Positions 8,953-21,732 of a DNA stretch of 33,209 nucleotides are shown piece after piece; position 1 is the first letter of the stretch; each line of letters opens with the position of its first letter. Below the pieces are notes generated by a model. The model saw only the letters and a program-made list of their open reading frames with translations, was not told where the DNA came from and did no database searches. This DNA comes from Arachnopeziza araneosa. Lineage: Eukaryota; Ascomycota; Leotiomycetes; Helotiales; Arachnopezizaceae. A program made the translations under genes and the position numbers. Location: NCBI GenBank assembly GCA_003988855.1, contig QYAI01000223.1, positions 1 through 33,209 of the forward strand, in the 5' to 3' direction.

Positions 8953-10756
8953 ATGAATAATCCTGACGACCACCTCCTCTGGATTCAGGAGACACCGAGT
9001 CAAAGCAACTCGAAGGTCAATAGTCACAAAATTTATGCTCATGTTGGCAAAGCCAGGGCACGAATATTTAGACAGAATCACAAGATAGTAGCCAAATCAC
9101 GGTATCCCGCTTTAGCAGCCAGAATTGCGAGCTCTGATTCTCGGGAACAGGCACAGAAAGCCTCCCTGGTGAACACTCTTACCGGATATCTCGGAGTAGA
9201 TCTTCTCTCATCCTGCCCTGGACAGAAACTGAAGCGTAGTGCGCTTGAAGCTATTGACTATTGTAAGTCGCACATCCCTTAATATTTCTGTTTACTCTAT
9301 CCCTTCGAAGATTTTGATTTCTTATAACTTCAGCTTACATAGCTGCACTAGAGAAGGCTTGTTTCCGCCTCATTGTTCACTTCACAGCTGAAGCGTCCCA
9401 GATGTTGGTCCACTCCTGTATATCCATCTTCGAGTGAATTTCTCCTCTCTTCATGCTTAAAGTTCTAACGACTACTCGTAGGTGTGAAATTCCATATCCC
9501 CCAACTATTCGTAGAGGATGAAAGCGAATCATTTTCGACTACCAGCCTCATATCCAAAGCATGGGTAGCTTCAGCCTTCAAAAACCCTCTCGTACTCCAT
9601 GCTATTATATTTGCCAGCTCTATCAATCTAGGCTTCCAGCGGCGGTCAACCGACTACGATTTTCTCAACTCACCGCTAGCTCTCACCCACAAGATACTCG
9701 CTATCCAGAAACTCAGCGAGATAATCGCTAACCAAACACAAGCCTGCTCAGACGAAGTTATCCTTACCATCCTCCTTCTAGCTGTCCATGAGGATTTTGA
9801 TCTTTCACGAGACCACAAGAGCCCATTTCATCCCCTTTTCGGAGATTCTCAAATTTTGAATCTCTATGGCGCTATTAAATTTAAAACTATAGTTCACCAT
9901 TGGAACGCTATCTTCGGCATCATTTCTTCAAGAGGAGGATTGGAGAATATCAGGCTACCAGGTTTAGCTGAGCTTATGTCTAGGCAAGTTGAGTCACACT
10001 TCTTGATTTTAATATTAATGACCATCTAGTAGTGAAGTCAAACTAGCAACAGCCACTCTGGCAAAGCCCATGTTCCCACTAATAAAGAACTTAAAATCTC
10101 GAATATCTACTCTTAGAGCATGGGCAACATCACCACCTCGACCAGCAGTTCAATACGCAGTCGCAGGATTCCGGAAGCCAGAACATATCAAACTCCCAGA
10201 CGCCATGCTCGACGTCTTCGATGGAATGGGTGCTTTCACCCTCGCAATAGACTACCACCTCCAACAATCACTTACAGGATTAAGTCTTGAAGCCATCATC
10301 CAAACACGCAGTCCGATCCAGCACGGATTACTCTCACTACCCAGCGGATCTGAACTTTCCGACTCGGATGTCGCCAGCCCAAATTTATATGAATGCTGTC
10401 GTCTGGCAGCACAGATCTACAGCCTCGCCGTCGTCTACCCAATCCCGAATTCTTACCCCATTTTTCAGGTCCTGGTAAGCAGGCTTAAGATATCACTTGA
10501 GGCGTTCGCAGTCGAGACTGAACGAGCAGAAAACGCGTTACTAGATTGCGTGCTGTGGGTGCTCATGCTAGGTGGTATTGCAGCGCTGGACAAAGTGGAG
10601 AGGGAGTGGTATGTTTCAAGGTTGGATACGCTTGCTACGAAAAGATGTCTTGTCTCTTGGAAAAGTGTGGAAGATATACTAGAGACTTTCCTGTGGATTA
10701 ACAGTGCATGTGGTGAAGGAGGGAGGTTATTGTGGACTGAGGTTATGCTGCGCTGA
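8953..10756 (+). CDS. Fungal_trans_2-type regulator lacking a zinc cluster
   Basis: Exons 8953-9262, 9334-9417, 9482-9983 and 10030-10756 give 540 residues. The layout resembles fungal proteins carrying the Fungal_trans_2 (DUF3468) regulatory region: a short N-terminus reading WIQETPSQSNSK, a basic stretch (HVGKARARIFRQNHK), then a long helical region with alternating hydrophobic segments and a conserved-looking HHW (about residue 274). No Cys6 cluster is seen here or in the upstream 900 bp, as in other zinc-less members of this group. It may regulate transcription through partners. The last intron appears to use a GC donor (GCAAGT at 9984), the choice that best keeps frame and spacing; a GT donor at 9993 also keeps frame and would change a few residues. 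Target genes are unknown. Confidence 0.75.
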
Positions 10757-10945
10757 AAAATAAGTATAAACCAAGATATTGATATCCGTTGATATCATTG
10801 TGCTAGCTTCTGTCCTTCATAAACAAGAACACTGGCCAGTACAGCGTCTCTGATTCCTCTTAACATACATCACGAAGTATCTCCATGCTCTTGATGCACT
10901 AACGCCTCGCTAGAATGATCCTTCCTTCATACTCGTCTGTAAAGC

Positions 10946-13900
10946 TTAACTAAAAGCCAAATGGGTCCTTCCCTTATGGAGCAAGTCTTGTTCCAACTTA
11001 CAGCTACCGCAATACTCCTCTTGCCATCCTCGAAGTTCCTCTAGATTTGAACGCTTTTCCAGTTCTTTCTCATCAAGAACTTTCTGAGAAGACGATCTCT
11101 TGCTTTTCGGAACACGAAGATTCTCGTTCAACATGGCAGCGACTTGTTTGCATCGCATATTCTCGTCAAGCAGCCAATTCTCCCATTCTGCCTTCACCAT
11201 TTCCCTCTCAATATTGTTGACGACCCGCATAGCAACCATAAGGTCATGACGATATGAACCTAGATGTTGACGATTCCTTCTCAATCGTTTCGCGGTTGAC
11301 TTGCTAGAACTGTCGAGATATGGAATCCCAGCCATTTCATATGGCGCGTTCAGATCGGTAAGATTTGCAATGTCCCTAAACTGATTGTAACTAAGGCAGA
11401 GTTAGCATATTGTAATAAAATTTCGATAGGAAATCTTACCATTTACTGCCAGACTGCGCTTGCAAGTCTGTTGGCAATGCCGTTAATGCGTCCTCGAGAT
11501 CTCTGAGGAAAATGCTTTTGCTCATCATAGGATTTGGACCGACACCAACCCTTGCCATGAAATTTGCCGCATTTCGCTCCACCCACCAATCTGAAGTATC
11601 TCTAGAGGTGAAAAAACCATTTGTTAACACGCTCAATAAGAGAGCGATTAGAATAATGCTGTGAGCACTTGATATATTCCATATCGACTTGAGAACCGCA
11701 AATGTCCACATCATGATGGATGTGATAGCGCTCTCGCCGAAAGACGCAATCGTCTCCATGAACATGTTGGTAAGAGTTCGTTGTTTAATCTGCGGTCTCT
11801 TTGAATTGCCAGACTCGGTTGCAGAAAACAAAGACACGGACGTTTGTTGACCAATGTGACCGAAAATATGGATAGCTTTCTTCGTTCTACTATGTGGCCC
11901 TAGTTTACGGACTTGATCTGAGATTACATCCAACAAATCGGCCGCATCAAGGCTAGAGTCATCTAGTGCTTGTCTCTCAACAAGGCCTTTTGAGAAAGTC
12001 GGCTCTTTCGACCAATCGACTTTGGTATAAATTGCCAACTTGCATTTCGATTTTGCAACGTGTGTGATGACAATTTTTGTGACAAGCATGAAATCTTTGT
12101 GATGAGGCAAATGCCAAGGAGTCTTGTAGTCAGTTACCACATAGCAGATATGGTCATTCATGACATCAATGACTTGATAATCTACAACGTTCGCCTGCCT
12201 TGAGCGGCGCAACATGTCATTATAATCAATCTGAAATTGAAAGTCCCGGCGCATGTGCGATCCTTCCAGAGGGACCCAAGGTCCTTGGGCAATACGTTGT
12301 GCTCGGCGTTCATGGTACAAAAGTTGAAAGACAGCACTCTTATCTCCAAACAAGACATGGAAAAGGGCTTTTGGGCTAATATCAAACTGCCTCTCAACTG
12401 CTTTGCGCTGCATCCCTTTTGGCTCGTATACGATTGGCTGTGACGGTAGATGAAATTTAGTGACTTCTTTATGTGCTCTTCCAAGGTGTAGCCCGCGCTC
12501 AACATGTATTGTGGTCCTGAGGTCTCGATCCTTACGACTGCGTCCAGAAAGAGTCCCGTCATCGATTGGAGTATTCATGGATACATCCTCCCAGCTCTCC
12601 ATGCTCGGGCTTCTTGTCGGGTCTTCAAATTCCATCTTGATAAGTGTTGCCATGACATTCTCAAGGTCTGCGTTCAATTAGTTCTCTGTTCAGGTTGAAA
12701 AGAGTGTTCTAGCAGCACTAGTGCCTACTATGCTTAGAATACTCACCTAAAGGTTCCTTTGACTGGGAAATGTCGATGAGATAATTTAGTCTCGACTGGA
12801 GGAGCCTAAGAGGTTCCAAAAATGTCTTGATTGTGATCCTGCTGAATCCCGACTCCGTAGCATCTTCCCTCAAGTGAAGAAAAATGAAATCACAATCTTT
12901 TCCGGGTGCGGCTGTTACTTCTACGATACTCCCCATGCTAACGCTAGATATCAAGACGAGACCTAAATGGTGACTGTAAAAGTATATGTCATGCTGTGTC
13001 ACGTACACCCTCCCAGGGAACTCTTGCTGTTCATTAGGAGCCCACTGGGCGCGAAAAACAAGCAGCACCTTGTCATCCCGGGAGACATTGGGAAACAGCA
13101 CGCGGAATTGCGCTTCTTGGGTTTTCAATTCCAAAGGATAATTGCGAGGGAAAACCTCGGGCTTAGCAATCAAATGAGACTGCAGGCGTGCCGCCTCAGC
13201 ATCAACGCTCAAGCCCTTCCGATGCCCAGCCGAGGCTGCAATGACCGGATTCGCGCCAGAATCAGTAGAAGTCTCGGTCGATACCTGAGTAGTGTCGAGG
13301 GGTACAATATCAGGCTTACGATTCTCATCGTTGCCAATAATAGGCGATGGCTCAAGAGGTTTCATACTTGGGCTCGGTGGAACAGCGCGAGTCGCAGAGA
13401 CGGTAGGCTTTATCTCTCCTTTCTCAAGGCCTAATTCAGTCAGAATGATTCATAGATAAATGTTTGAACACCCACGATTAATGTATCCCCAATTGCTGCT
13501 TCCCCATACATTTGCCATGATACCGGAAGGCATACCACCAGTAGCATCGCTTCGCCCAATTCCCACGCCACGCTCTCCACTCACAATTACAGCAGATTTA
13601 CTAAGATTTGTTGGCGCTGGCGGGTTGGCAAGTGTAGCGGGAGCTAGAGTGCTTGTGTGGGATTCAGGTACTGATGGAACTGGGAGCGGCTTTATTGGGG
13701 TATTCGGACCAACTTGTGTGATAGCCGGGGTCGAGTAAACTGGAAGTATGTTGTGGCTGGCAGAGATGAGGCTTGCAATACCACCAGCTACAACAGGATT
13801 TGGCGTAGAGGGTGAATCAGATTGTGACATTGCACCTTTTCTATGAAGATCAAGCTTTTGTATTATTCTTGCAGCATGGTCTCGACTGCTCTCACCCTCT

Positions 13901-15425
13901 TCTCGGGTCGTTATTGATCGTCGAGGACCAGTGACATCAAAACTCGATCTAGGAGGTAAACCTCCCATTTCAGGGCCCGGTATAGGTAGAGTATTAGATC
14001 TATCGAAACCAGTGGGCGTGTCTTCACCGTGCCCATCTAACGCTTTTGCAGCAAACTCTGGTATTGACGGAGGGGTGATGGCAAAGGCAGGGTCAATGCC
14101 ACCTGGGAGTGCCAAGGTATCACTGGCGTTTGCTTGAAGTGCCCTATTCTTTGCAACTTCAAAGGCCTCTAGCCATTCCATGAGCTGTTGCTGTGTCTCA
14201 GCTTGGACAAGAATTGCTTGATTCTTCGTCTTAACTTCAAAACAAAAACGGCGTTCTTCTTGCACTGCAGGCTTCACATTGCATAACAGAACACCGATCT
14301 TTTCGCTTTCCTCAACGCCGCCTGACTGTAAACCTTGGACAAGCCAGCCAAAGATACCATTTTTTACGTAGAACCATCGTCGCACCCACGAGGTTCTCGC
14401 TGGCTTCCCAGACACCGTTCTTAAGAATAACCATCCTTGCTTCTCCGATCGCTCGGACTGTTTTCCTTGAGCCTGTACGTTGACAGTTGAGGGGCCCTTC
14501 GAACCTAGAAAGGAGACCGTTGATAAATTGTAATCTTCAAGTTCTCTGGATGGCTTAAAGGCTTGGGCAGCAGCATCACCAATCTCGCGTCTAGCAAGCT
14601 GCAATTCCCGTCTGAAAACACTTTCTCCCGCTTCCATTTCCTTACTCCACCCTCGAACTCGATCCATTTCCGTGCCCCACTTGGCGAGGTTAAGTCCAAC
14701 ACCATCTCTTGCTTTTTTCATTTCTCGCCATTGGTCTGAAGATACCCGTACTAGTAGCCTATCAATTGTATATCGGAGTTGTGGAGCAAGAATACAAAAG
14801 TCTAACGAAGCTTTCAGATAGGCGCGCCGTGTCTCGTAAACTTGGAAATTATCTTCTCTCAGTGCCGATGGCTCCTTGGTCTTGGATTGGGCAACATATC
14901 TTGCGAGCGTATTATCGAATACTTTTTGGGTCTGTTCGAGATAACGTCGAGCGTCCTTGAAATTGCGCAGTCTATCTCGTTAGCAGTGTGCTATAAACTA
15001 AGGGATTGTAAGACGTACTCTCCAGTCATAAATGACTTGACAGGCTCTACAATATTAGAATCCATTTTCTTCATGCCCGAAATAGCTTGCGACCAAGATT
15101 CTCTACAACCCTCTCCGAACCTTTTCATAGCCAGCAGAGTATAGTCATGATCGAAAACGGCTTCGGACACATTCGCTGGAGGTACTGATCGGAGTAAGAA
15201 CGAGTTGAATGTCTCCTCGAGGCCAGAGACATCATGAACCAGCCTCGATATGGACTTGATATATGCTTCAAGCCATTTCTCGATGATTTCTACTTGATCA
15301 GAGAAATGAATGGCAGTAGCTCTGAATGTTGGAGAGTCATAAGATGCTTCGCGGAGACCGACAGGTATGAGGCTCAACGTTCTGTTAACCTGCTGCGGAA
15401 CATGTGGAGCTGCTGGTTCCGACAT
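10946..15425 (-). CDS. sip3: Sip3/Lam-family BAR-PH-GRAM-VASt membrane protein
   Basis: Exons (minus strand) 15425-15019, 14971-13476, 13430-12747, 12667-11440 and 11390-10946 give 1419 residues. Order: N-terminal BAR-type helices (about 10-280, with the segment YLKASLDF), PH domain (about 312-411, from GWLFLRTVSGK to a WLEAF helix), a long disordered Ser/Pro linker, GRAM domain (about 741-826), VASt sterol-binding domain (about 952-1119) and a transmembrane segment (about 1197-1215), then a charged helical tail. In yeast, Sip3 (Lam3) and relatives sit at ER-plasma membrane contacts and belong to the LAM family of sterol-transfer proteins; Sip3 was first found as a Snf1 interactor. The same contact-site role here is inferred from the architecture. 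It is somewhat longer than yeast Sip3, mainly through the linker. It converges on the regulator gene with 189 bp between stops. Confidence 0.92.
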
Positions 15426-18400
15426 CTTAAGACGCTGATTATATGCAAGAAGACTGGCTTGAGGAGCGCATCATCGTATGGTGACTAATTTGCCACATAC
15501 AACATAATTGATGGGCGGTAATTAGGAAGTTTATCAAATCGGTAGACTGAGAAGCAATGTCGATGTAGCCGCCTTGAAGCGACTGACGTCGCGTGTCAAG
15601 CCTGAGGCTCTCAACGAGTCAAGCACAAACCATTAAAGCTTTCCCATCCACGATGCTTTCTCACCAATTGAGCAACACCAGCACTTATATCGGAGATTTC
15701 AAGCTTTTAATTGAGCGGACACATGATGAGAGCCTTGTTGACCTCGTCTTTAAGGACTAATTGTCAGCATGGATTCGTGAACGTTTCAATGAAGACACTC
15801 CCAAAGCAAGTCTGGGGCATATCCTGTTACATCTTTCTTTTTATCAAATTGTTCCCTTCCATATACGATTACGGTTTGTTTTTACATCTAGCAGCCTCGA
15901 TTTGAAAATGTGGTTTTTCACTTCTGTGTTCCTTCGTCCAAATGTTTGTCGTGGCCTCAAATTGGCTTTGTCAAGATTCAGATTCTACACTCCATTTTAG
16001 AGAGACAACTTAGATTGTTGCACAACGCGTGAAGATGGATCACCCAACGTTCAAATAAGGTTTGTGAAGCTTTCAGAATTCGGTCTGCGGTGACTTGCAG
16101 TAGTTGAAGTACCGAAGCAATCACGAAGTGCCGTTGTTAACTCGGGACGTGAACCGATGATAGATCGAAGGAGGAAGGTGTAAATGTCTCACTCCAGTTA
16201 AACTTCTTCAGCTGTTCAAAGCTAAGAGGTTTTGGTAACTTTCTTGATTATCTAGTTCGTCCGATTATTCTCCCGGTGAGAAACAGAAGAAATCTAGCAG
16301 CAGTTCATCAGATATAGGCACTCTTTATATTCATGCACAATTTGTTCACCATCCTAGTATGCTCCGGGGAGTATGTTGATATCGTTTTTAAGTAGCTGTC
16401 GTCGGCGGGATGTCTCCGACTGAGACAGGTTTGCTCTAGATTCTGGAAGCAATCATAATTCCGATACGGTTATTCTTACCGGGTATTGATCAGGTACCTG
16501 TCGTGGCTCCTTCTGATCTCGGCGTAATTTTACAGTATCCTATTTCAGGGTTCTGAGCTTGACGCGCCTCGCATCACGTATTCGTGTCCATTGGTGTGTG
16601 GTGTTAGAGGCTTCACATAAAGGGCTCACGAATATTATTGCTCGAAAACAGCTTTCTTAGGTTCACAGACCTTTCGAGCTTCAGCTTCGACACCTGCATA
16701 AAACCTCACAACCCTTGACGGTATCAAGTCGGCTGCATGTCGATAAGTTTTAGCCGCCATGTCAGTCATTTTTATAGGATTTCCCCCTTATATTCTCCCG
16801 TGATCAACGTGCAACTTCGGACCCTTGCGGCTTATCAAAAGTCATTTTATATTGATATAGCGAACTGCAAACTCGGTTTCGCAGTTTCACAAGTTTTGGC
16901 AGATCTGATATGAGAAGCTTAGAAGTTTGACCAGGGGCTGTCCGATTTCGAGGAACACAGAGTTGAAAGAATGTAACGTTGAACGGCTGGCATCCTGGTT
17001 CCTGACAAGATGATAGCATAAAATTCCCCGAGGAATAAATTGTTCGTGCATCAAACACCTCGCAGGAAACGACGTGCACTAGTCCCGTTAGAGTTGTGAT
17101 TCAGATCCACCTTTTCCTCTCTCTCTCTCTCGTTCTGCCACTCAAGGACGGCACGAACGTCCCGATCGATACGCATATACCAAATGTCGTCCCGGAACGA
17201 GGTCGAGAGGGCGCCCCTCTCTTCCTTCCGCGATGCAGAGCACGCAGCGAGGGCATGAGTCCATACGCAGGACAGCGTCGGCAGTTGGGCGGAAAGGAGC
17301 AATACCGAGGCTGGCGTTTTGCATTACGGCCAATGGCAAGACTCCAGTTGGGTCGGACTTTAGGGCTAACATGGGTCTGCTTTTCCAGAAGGGAGGCTGG
17401 GAGTCCAAGCACGATGATATGAAGTCCGGATGGGGGTCGTGTCCAGGGCTCCTGTATCACTCGAGGAGAAATAGCCACGACTGTTCGAGGGGGAAGAGTC
17501 GGCGAAGTTTCGCTGTTAGCTCCGCCGAAATCAAAAACCCGGGGTCTTTGATTAGACGGCACCTGACTGGAGAGAGGGTGGAAAATATGCCCAAATTCTC
17601 CAATCGGTTAACCGTTAAATGGCACTGTAGCTCCGCAAAAAGAGGTCATGATGATTGCATAGGAATGAATAGATTGCTGGGGAAGTGTTGCATTGAGATG
17701 GCTGGATAATGTGCTGGAGAACAAAACAGGAGTGACTATGATTCTGCTGCTCTCCTCTCGCAAAATACCCAGGCCAGTCATGCTCGATTAGGGTGCCAGC
17801 TCAGCTCGCTGGCAAATCACACGCGCGCATTCCTCTCGACCCCAGGTTCCCTTATTGTCTCCGCAAATTCCAGAAGCATTATTATAGTTGTGCAGGTCTG
17901 CAGTCCTCGTGCTGGGGGCTGACCTAAACCTTCACCAACACCGTTGTGGCTATTCCTCACTCATGCTACTTTGCACCTCATCAATACCTCAGACTTTGCA
18001 TCTTCCTTGCGTCCAACTGAAGAGTGTTATGGTCTTCCGCCGGATACATCGAGCATCGGCTGTCCCCTCTCCCCTCTGAAGTCTAACAAACGAGCAGCAC
18101 TTGATACCACGACTTGCTGACCGCCGATTCGTTGACACCTCTTCCAACAGCATCGTCTGTAAGGCGCTCACGCCTATCCTTTGCATCTCTGGTTGACCTT
18201 CAATCACCTCCCGCTCGTTTGTGCTTCGTCCATCCGAATTTGCGAGCCTGCCGAACTTCGACCTTTTGCGACTGCGACGGCACCGGCACCGGACAGAACT
18301 TCAATCCCAAGGTTCCGCGCCGACGCGCTGCTGTCGAGGAGCCTAGATCGCATAGAGAGAGTATGAGGTGGATATTACCAGCGACGTAAATTCAATGTGT

Positions 18401-18493
18401 GGTAGACGGACGACACATCAGGATCGCGATATCTATTCGATTTGGAGTTGAAAGGGGCACAGGGCTGGGAGACGGAAGCCGAGCAAGGAGACA
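15426..18493. other. Large non-coding stretch between divergent genes (3.07 kb)
   Basis: This lies between the Sip3-type gene (-) and the zinc-cluster factor (+), so it holds both promoters. A CRE-like TGACGTCG at about 15584-15591 is some 160 bp upstream of the Sip3 start. Positions 17100-17580 are GC-richer and stay open in several frames on both strands, but no frame shows a recognisable motif and I could not join them into a gene. The last 700 bp are pyrimidine-rich and probably contain a long 5' leader with short upstream frames (for example an ATG at 18029). No tRNA-like B box was seen. Confidence 0.5.
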
Positions 18494-21400
18494 ATGTCGT
18501 CGGGCCAAGCAAATTACCACAATGCTTCGGACTTCCAAAACACTAGCAGCACAAGGAGAGAATCGTCGATGATGCATGGCGACCCTCTCGACATGGAACA
18601 GTTCTTGCTCGACAGAAATAGGCATGCGCAGAGCGGCTCGCTAGCTACCCCGCCGCCACACCTGGATGTTATCGGCAATCCACAGTTTTCGGATTTTTCT
18701 TTCTCGTACGGTGTCACGGAGAATGGAATGCACGGAGATTCTGGTCTGGATAACAGTTCCGATCTCTATAATCTCTCTGGGCAAAACTCGGCGTCTGACC
18801 TCAGGAATAACTCCGTGACCTCCGTCCATCAAGACCACCGGAACTCTGTGACTTCTCTACCAGGTGATCACAGAGGTTCCATCACATCGATGCCGGCGGC
18901 ATCACGAACGAGCTTTAGTGGCCCTGTTCAAGGAAGGAATCAGAGCATCAGTGTTGGGTCAGAAGAAGCGAGCCCATCGAGTAACCGCGCTCCGGGTGGG
19001 TTAGATGGAGGATACGGTGACGATTTTGGGCTCAACAGCGGGGGGCCTGTCGATGGTACTGATTTGGGAACCCGATCGAAAGAAGAGAAGAACGACCCAA
19101 ACCCACCATGGAGTGAGCTGAAAACCAAAGCCGGCAAGGAACGCAAGCGGCTACCACTAGCATGTATCGCATGCCGTAGAAAGAAGATACGATGTTCAGG
19201 GGAGAAGCCAGCTTGTAAGCACTGCCTTCGGTCGAGGATTCCTTGCGTCTACAAAGTTACAACACGAAAGGCTGCCCCAAGGACAGATTATATGGCTATG
19301 CTCGATAAACGACTCAAGAGGATGGAAGAGAGAATAATCAAAATCGTGCCGAAAGAAGAACAAGATGTGACTGCAACATCAGTAACGAGAGCGACAGTGA
19401 AACCAGCGATCCCAGGAACCATTCCTGTAAAGGCTACTGGTGGTGGCGGTAAAAAACGACCTGCAGATGAAGCTTTTGGAAACGAATTAGAGAATTGGTC
19501 CAAATCCACGACAAATCCTCATCTTGACACTGGCTCCAAACCAACATCATTGATGGTTCAAGAAGCTGAGGAGAGCAAACTACTGTCAGAAGGGGCTGAA
19601 TCACTGCCATCAAAAGAACTTCAAGAGCATCTTGCTGAAGTCTTTTTTGAGAACATCTATGGCCAGGCATATCATATCTTACACAAACCAAGTTTCATGC
19701 GCAAGCTAAGGTCAAAACGCCTAATTTCCCTCGCTACATATGGCTTATGCTAATCTAAATTAGAGCTGGTACTGTTCCTCCTGTTTTGATTCTTGCTGTT
19801 TGTGCAATATCTGCCCGTTTCTCAACACACCCTAAGCTCAATACGACGCCCAATTTCTTAAGAGGTGAGGAATGGGCATCTGAGGCCCGCGATATAGTGA
19901 TGCGACGATACGAGTGGCCAAATATTACAATTTTAACGTGTTTGCTAATATTGGGCCTACATGAATTTGGGACTTGCCAAGGAGGAAGGAGTTGGTCTCT
20001 TGGTGGTCAGGCAATACGGATGGCATACGCATTGCAACTACATCGAGATCTCGATTACGATCCACTAAAGCGAAATGGAACAGCGGAATTGAGCTTCATC
20101 GATCGTGAGATCAGAAGGAGAACGATGTGGGCTTGTTTCCTAATGGACAGATTCAATTCTTCCGGTACAGACCGACCAACCTTTATCAAGGAAGAGTCAA
20201 TCAAGGTCCAACTCCCTATTAAAGAGAAGTTTTTTCAGCTAGATATGCCAGGGCCTACCGAAAATCTTACGGGCGAAGTGCCACATCCCGTCTCACCTGG
20301 CGCTGGACAACTCTCAGATCCGAAAGAGAATATGGGAGTTGCGGCTTATATGATCCGTTCCATCGCTCTCTGGGGTCGTGTCATACAATATTTGAATCTT
20401 GGTGGCAACGAAGAGGATCCACATCCAATGTGGCATTCAGAGTCTCAGTACTCGAAGTTGATGCAGCAGACCGAGTCTTTCGAAGAATCGTTTCCAGATT
20501 CTCTAAGGTATTCGTCTGAGAATCTCCATACGCATGAGACCGAAGGATTAGCCAACCAATTCCTATTTCTACACATCACGGTGCAACAAAACGTTTTGTT
20601 CATGAACAGATTTGCTGTGCCAGGGCAGCATGGTGGCCGACCACCGACTGATGTCCCAAAAGAATTTGTTTCTAAGGCAGGAGCAAAGGCATTCGAAGCA
20701 GCGAACAGGATATCGGAGTTGCTACGAGACGGAGAATCGCATTTTGTTACTGCACCTTTCACGGGATATTGCGCGTTCTTCGCCAGTACTGTTCATGTGT
20801 TTGGTGTATTTTCAAAGAATCCAGCAATGGAAGCTTCGTCAAAGCTGAATCTGGCAACCAACGTCAAGTATCTAGCTAAAATGAAAAAGTACTGGGGAAT
20901 GTTTCACTGGATGGCGGAAAATCTTAAGGAGCAGTATCGCATTTGCGCAGACGCTGTGAGACAAGGACATCTAATAACAGGTGTTGCAAAATCACCGACC
21001 ACTATCTTTCAGTACGGCGATTGGTTTGATCGATACCCGCACGGCGTTTCTCGTACTGACTTTGAAGACCCGGTGATGGGTGTTAAAAAAGAGAAGGGTG
21101 ATGATGCTGCTCTTAGTGAAAAATCGGGGCTGCATACAGTTGAACAATTTTTCGACACTCTTGAAACACCACACCCGCAAGATCGCGAGGCCACAAAAGC
21201 TCCAAAGCGAAAGGTCAAGAAGAGTCAAACTCTCCGACCTGACCAACTTTCACCAGTCAATACAAATATGGCTTCTATCACATCTATGCAAATGGGCCCC
21301 GGCAACCACCAAGTCGCTCCTAGATATAACCAGATGAGTCCAACAACACCTGTAAATATGTACAACCAACAGCAGCCCTACTACGGAAATGAAGTACTTC

Positions 21401-21732
21401 TACCACCGCACCAACAAGGGATTTTGCCTCATCTGGACCGCCAACTTGTCTTTGGTGCCTACGCCGGCATGGATCCGTCTTCTCTGAGCTCTCAGAACAT
21501 GCTAGACAGCGCAAACGCCTGGGAAATGCAGATGGGAGGCATGACAGGCCTAGTTACAGAACCTACCAGTGCTTGGTTCATGCCCTTCAATATGGAGCCT
21601 CCAGATTTAGGTCACGAGCAGGATGTATTCAATAATAGCATGGGAGGCGCAGGATATGCTATTGGGGGCATGCCAATAAATAATAATGCGAATGGGAATG
21701 GGAATATGGGTGGTCATGGGACGGGGAATTAA
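18494..21732 (+). CDS. Zn2Cys6 transcription factor with Fungal_trans domain
   Basis: Exons 18494-19710 and 19764-21732 give 1061 residues. The Zn2Cys6 cluster is complete (Cys224, 227, 234, 241, 244, 251; spacing 2-6-6-2-6), preceded by a basic stretch and followed by a likely dimerisation helix (MLDKRLKRMEERI). The middle homology domain covers about 390-700, with typical segments such as PPVLILAVCAISARFS spanning the splice and RRRTMWACFLMDRF. The N-terminus is Ser/Asn-rich with three 11-residue repeats (106-138). The C-terminus is Gln/Asn/Gly/Met-rich, as in activation regions. It should act in the nucleus on CGG-type sites; I do not recognise the specific orthologue or its targets. The intron has a weak donor (GTCAAA) but a strong branch site (TGCTAATC). 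Confidence 0.93.
18809..18907 (+). repeat. Three 11-codon tandem repeats inside the transcription factor
   Basis: Residues 106-116, 117-127 and 128-138 read NSVTSVHQDHR, NSVTSLPGDHR and GSITSMPAASR. The first two are close copies and the third has diverged. This suggests in-frame tandem duplication within a disordered region; the repeated S/T residues could be phosphorylation sites. Confidence 0.8.

Noticed and set aside
15711..16000. Overlapping + frames of 64 and 79 codons
   Set aside because: Short, AT-rich and without motifs or splice partners.
16804..17079. 91-codon minus-strand frame, possible small Cys-containing protein
   Set aside because: No convincing signal peptide, no family match and no supporting exon structure.
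17101..17709. Overlapping 150-codon frames on both strands
   Set aside because: They are open mainly because of higher local GC; no motif, signal peptide or joinable exon was found. Kept only as a note in the intergenic entry.
15426..18493. tRNA or other structured RNA gene
   Set aside because: I looked for a GGTTCGA-type B box with a matching acceptor stem and saw none; a dedicated covariance search was not possible.
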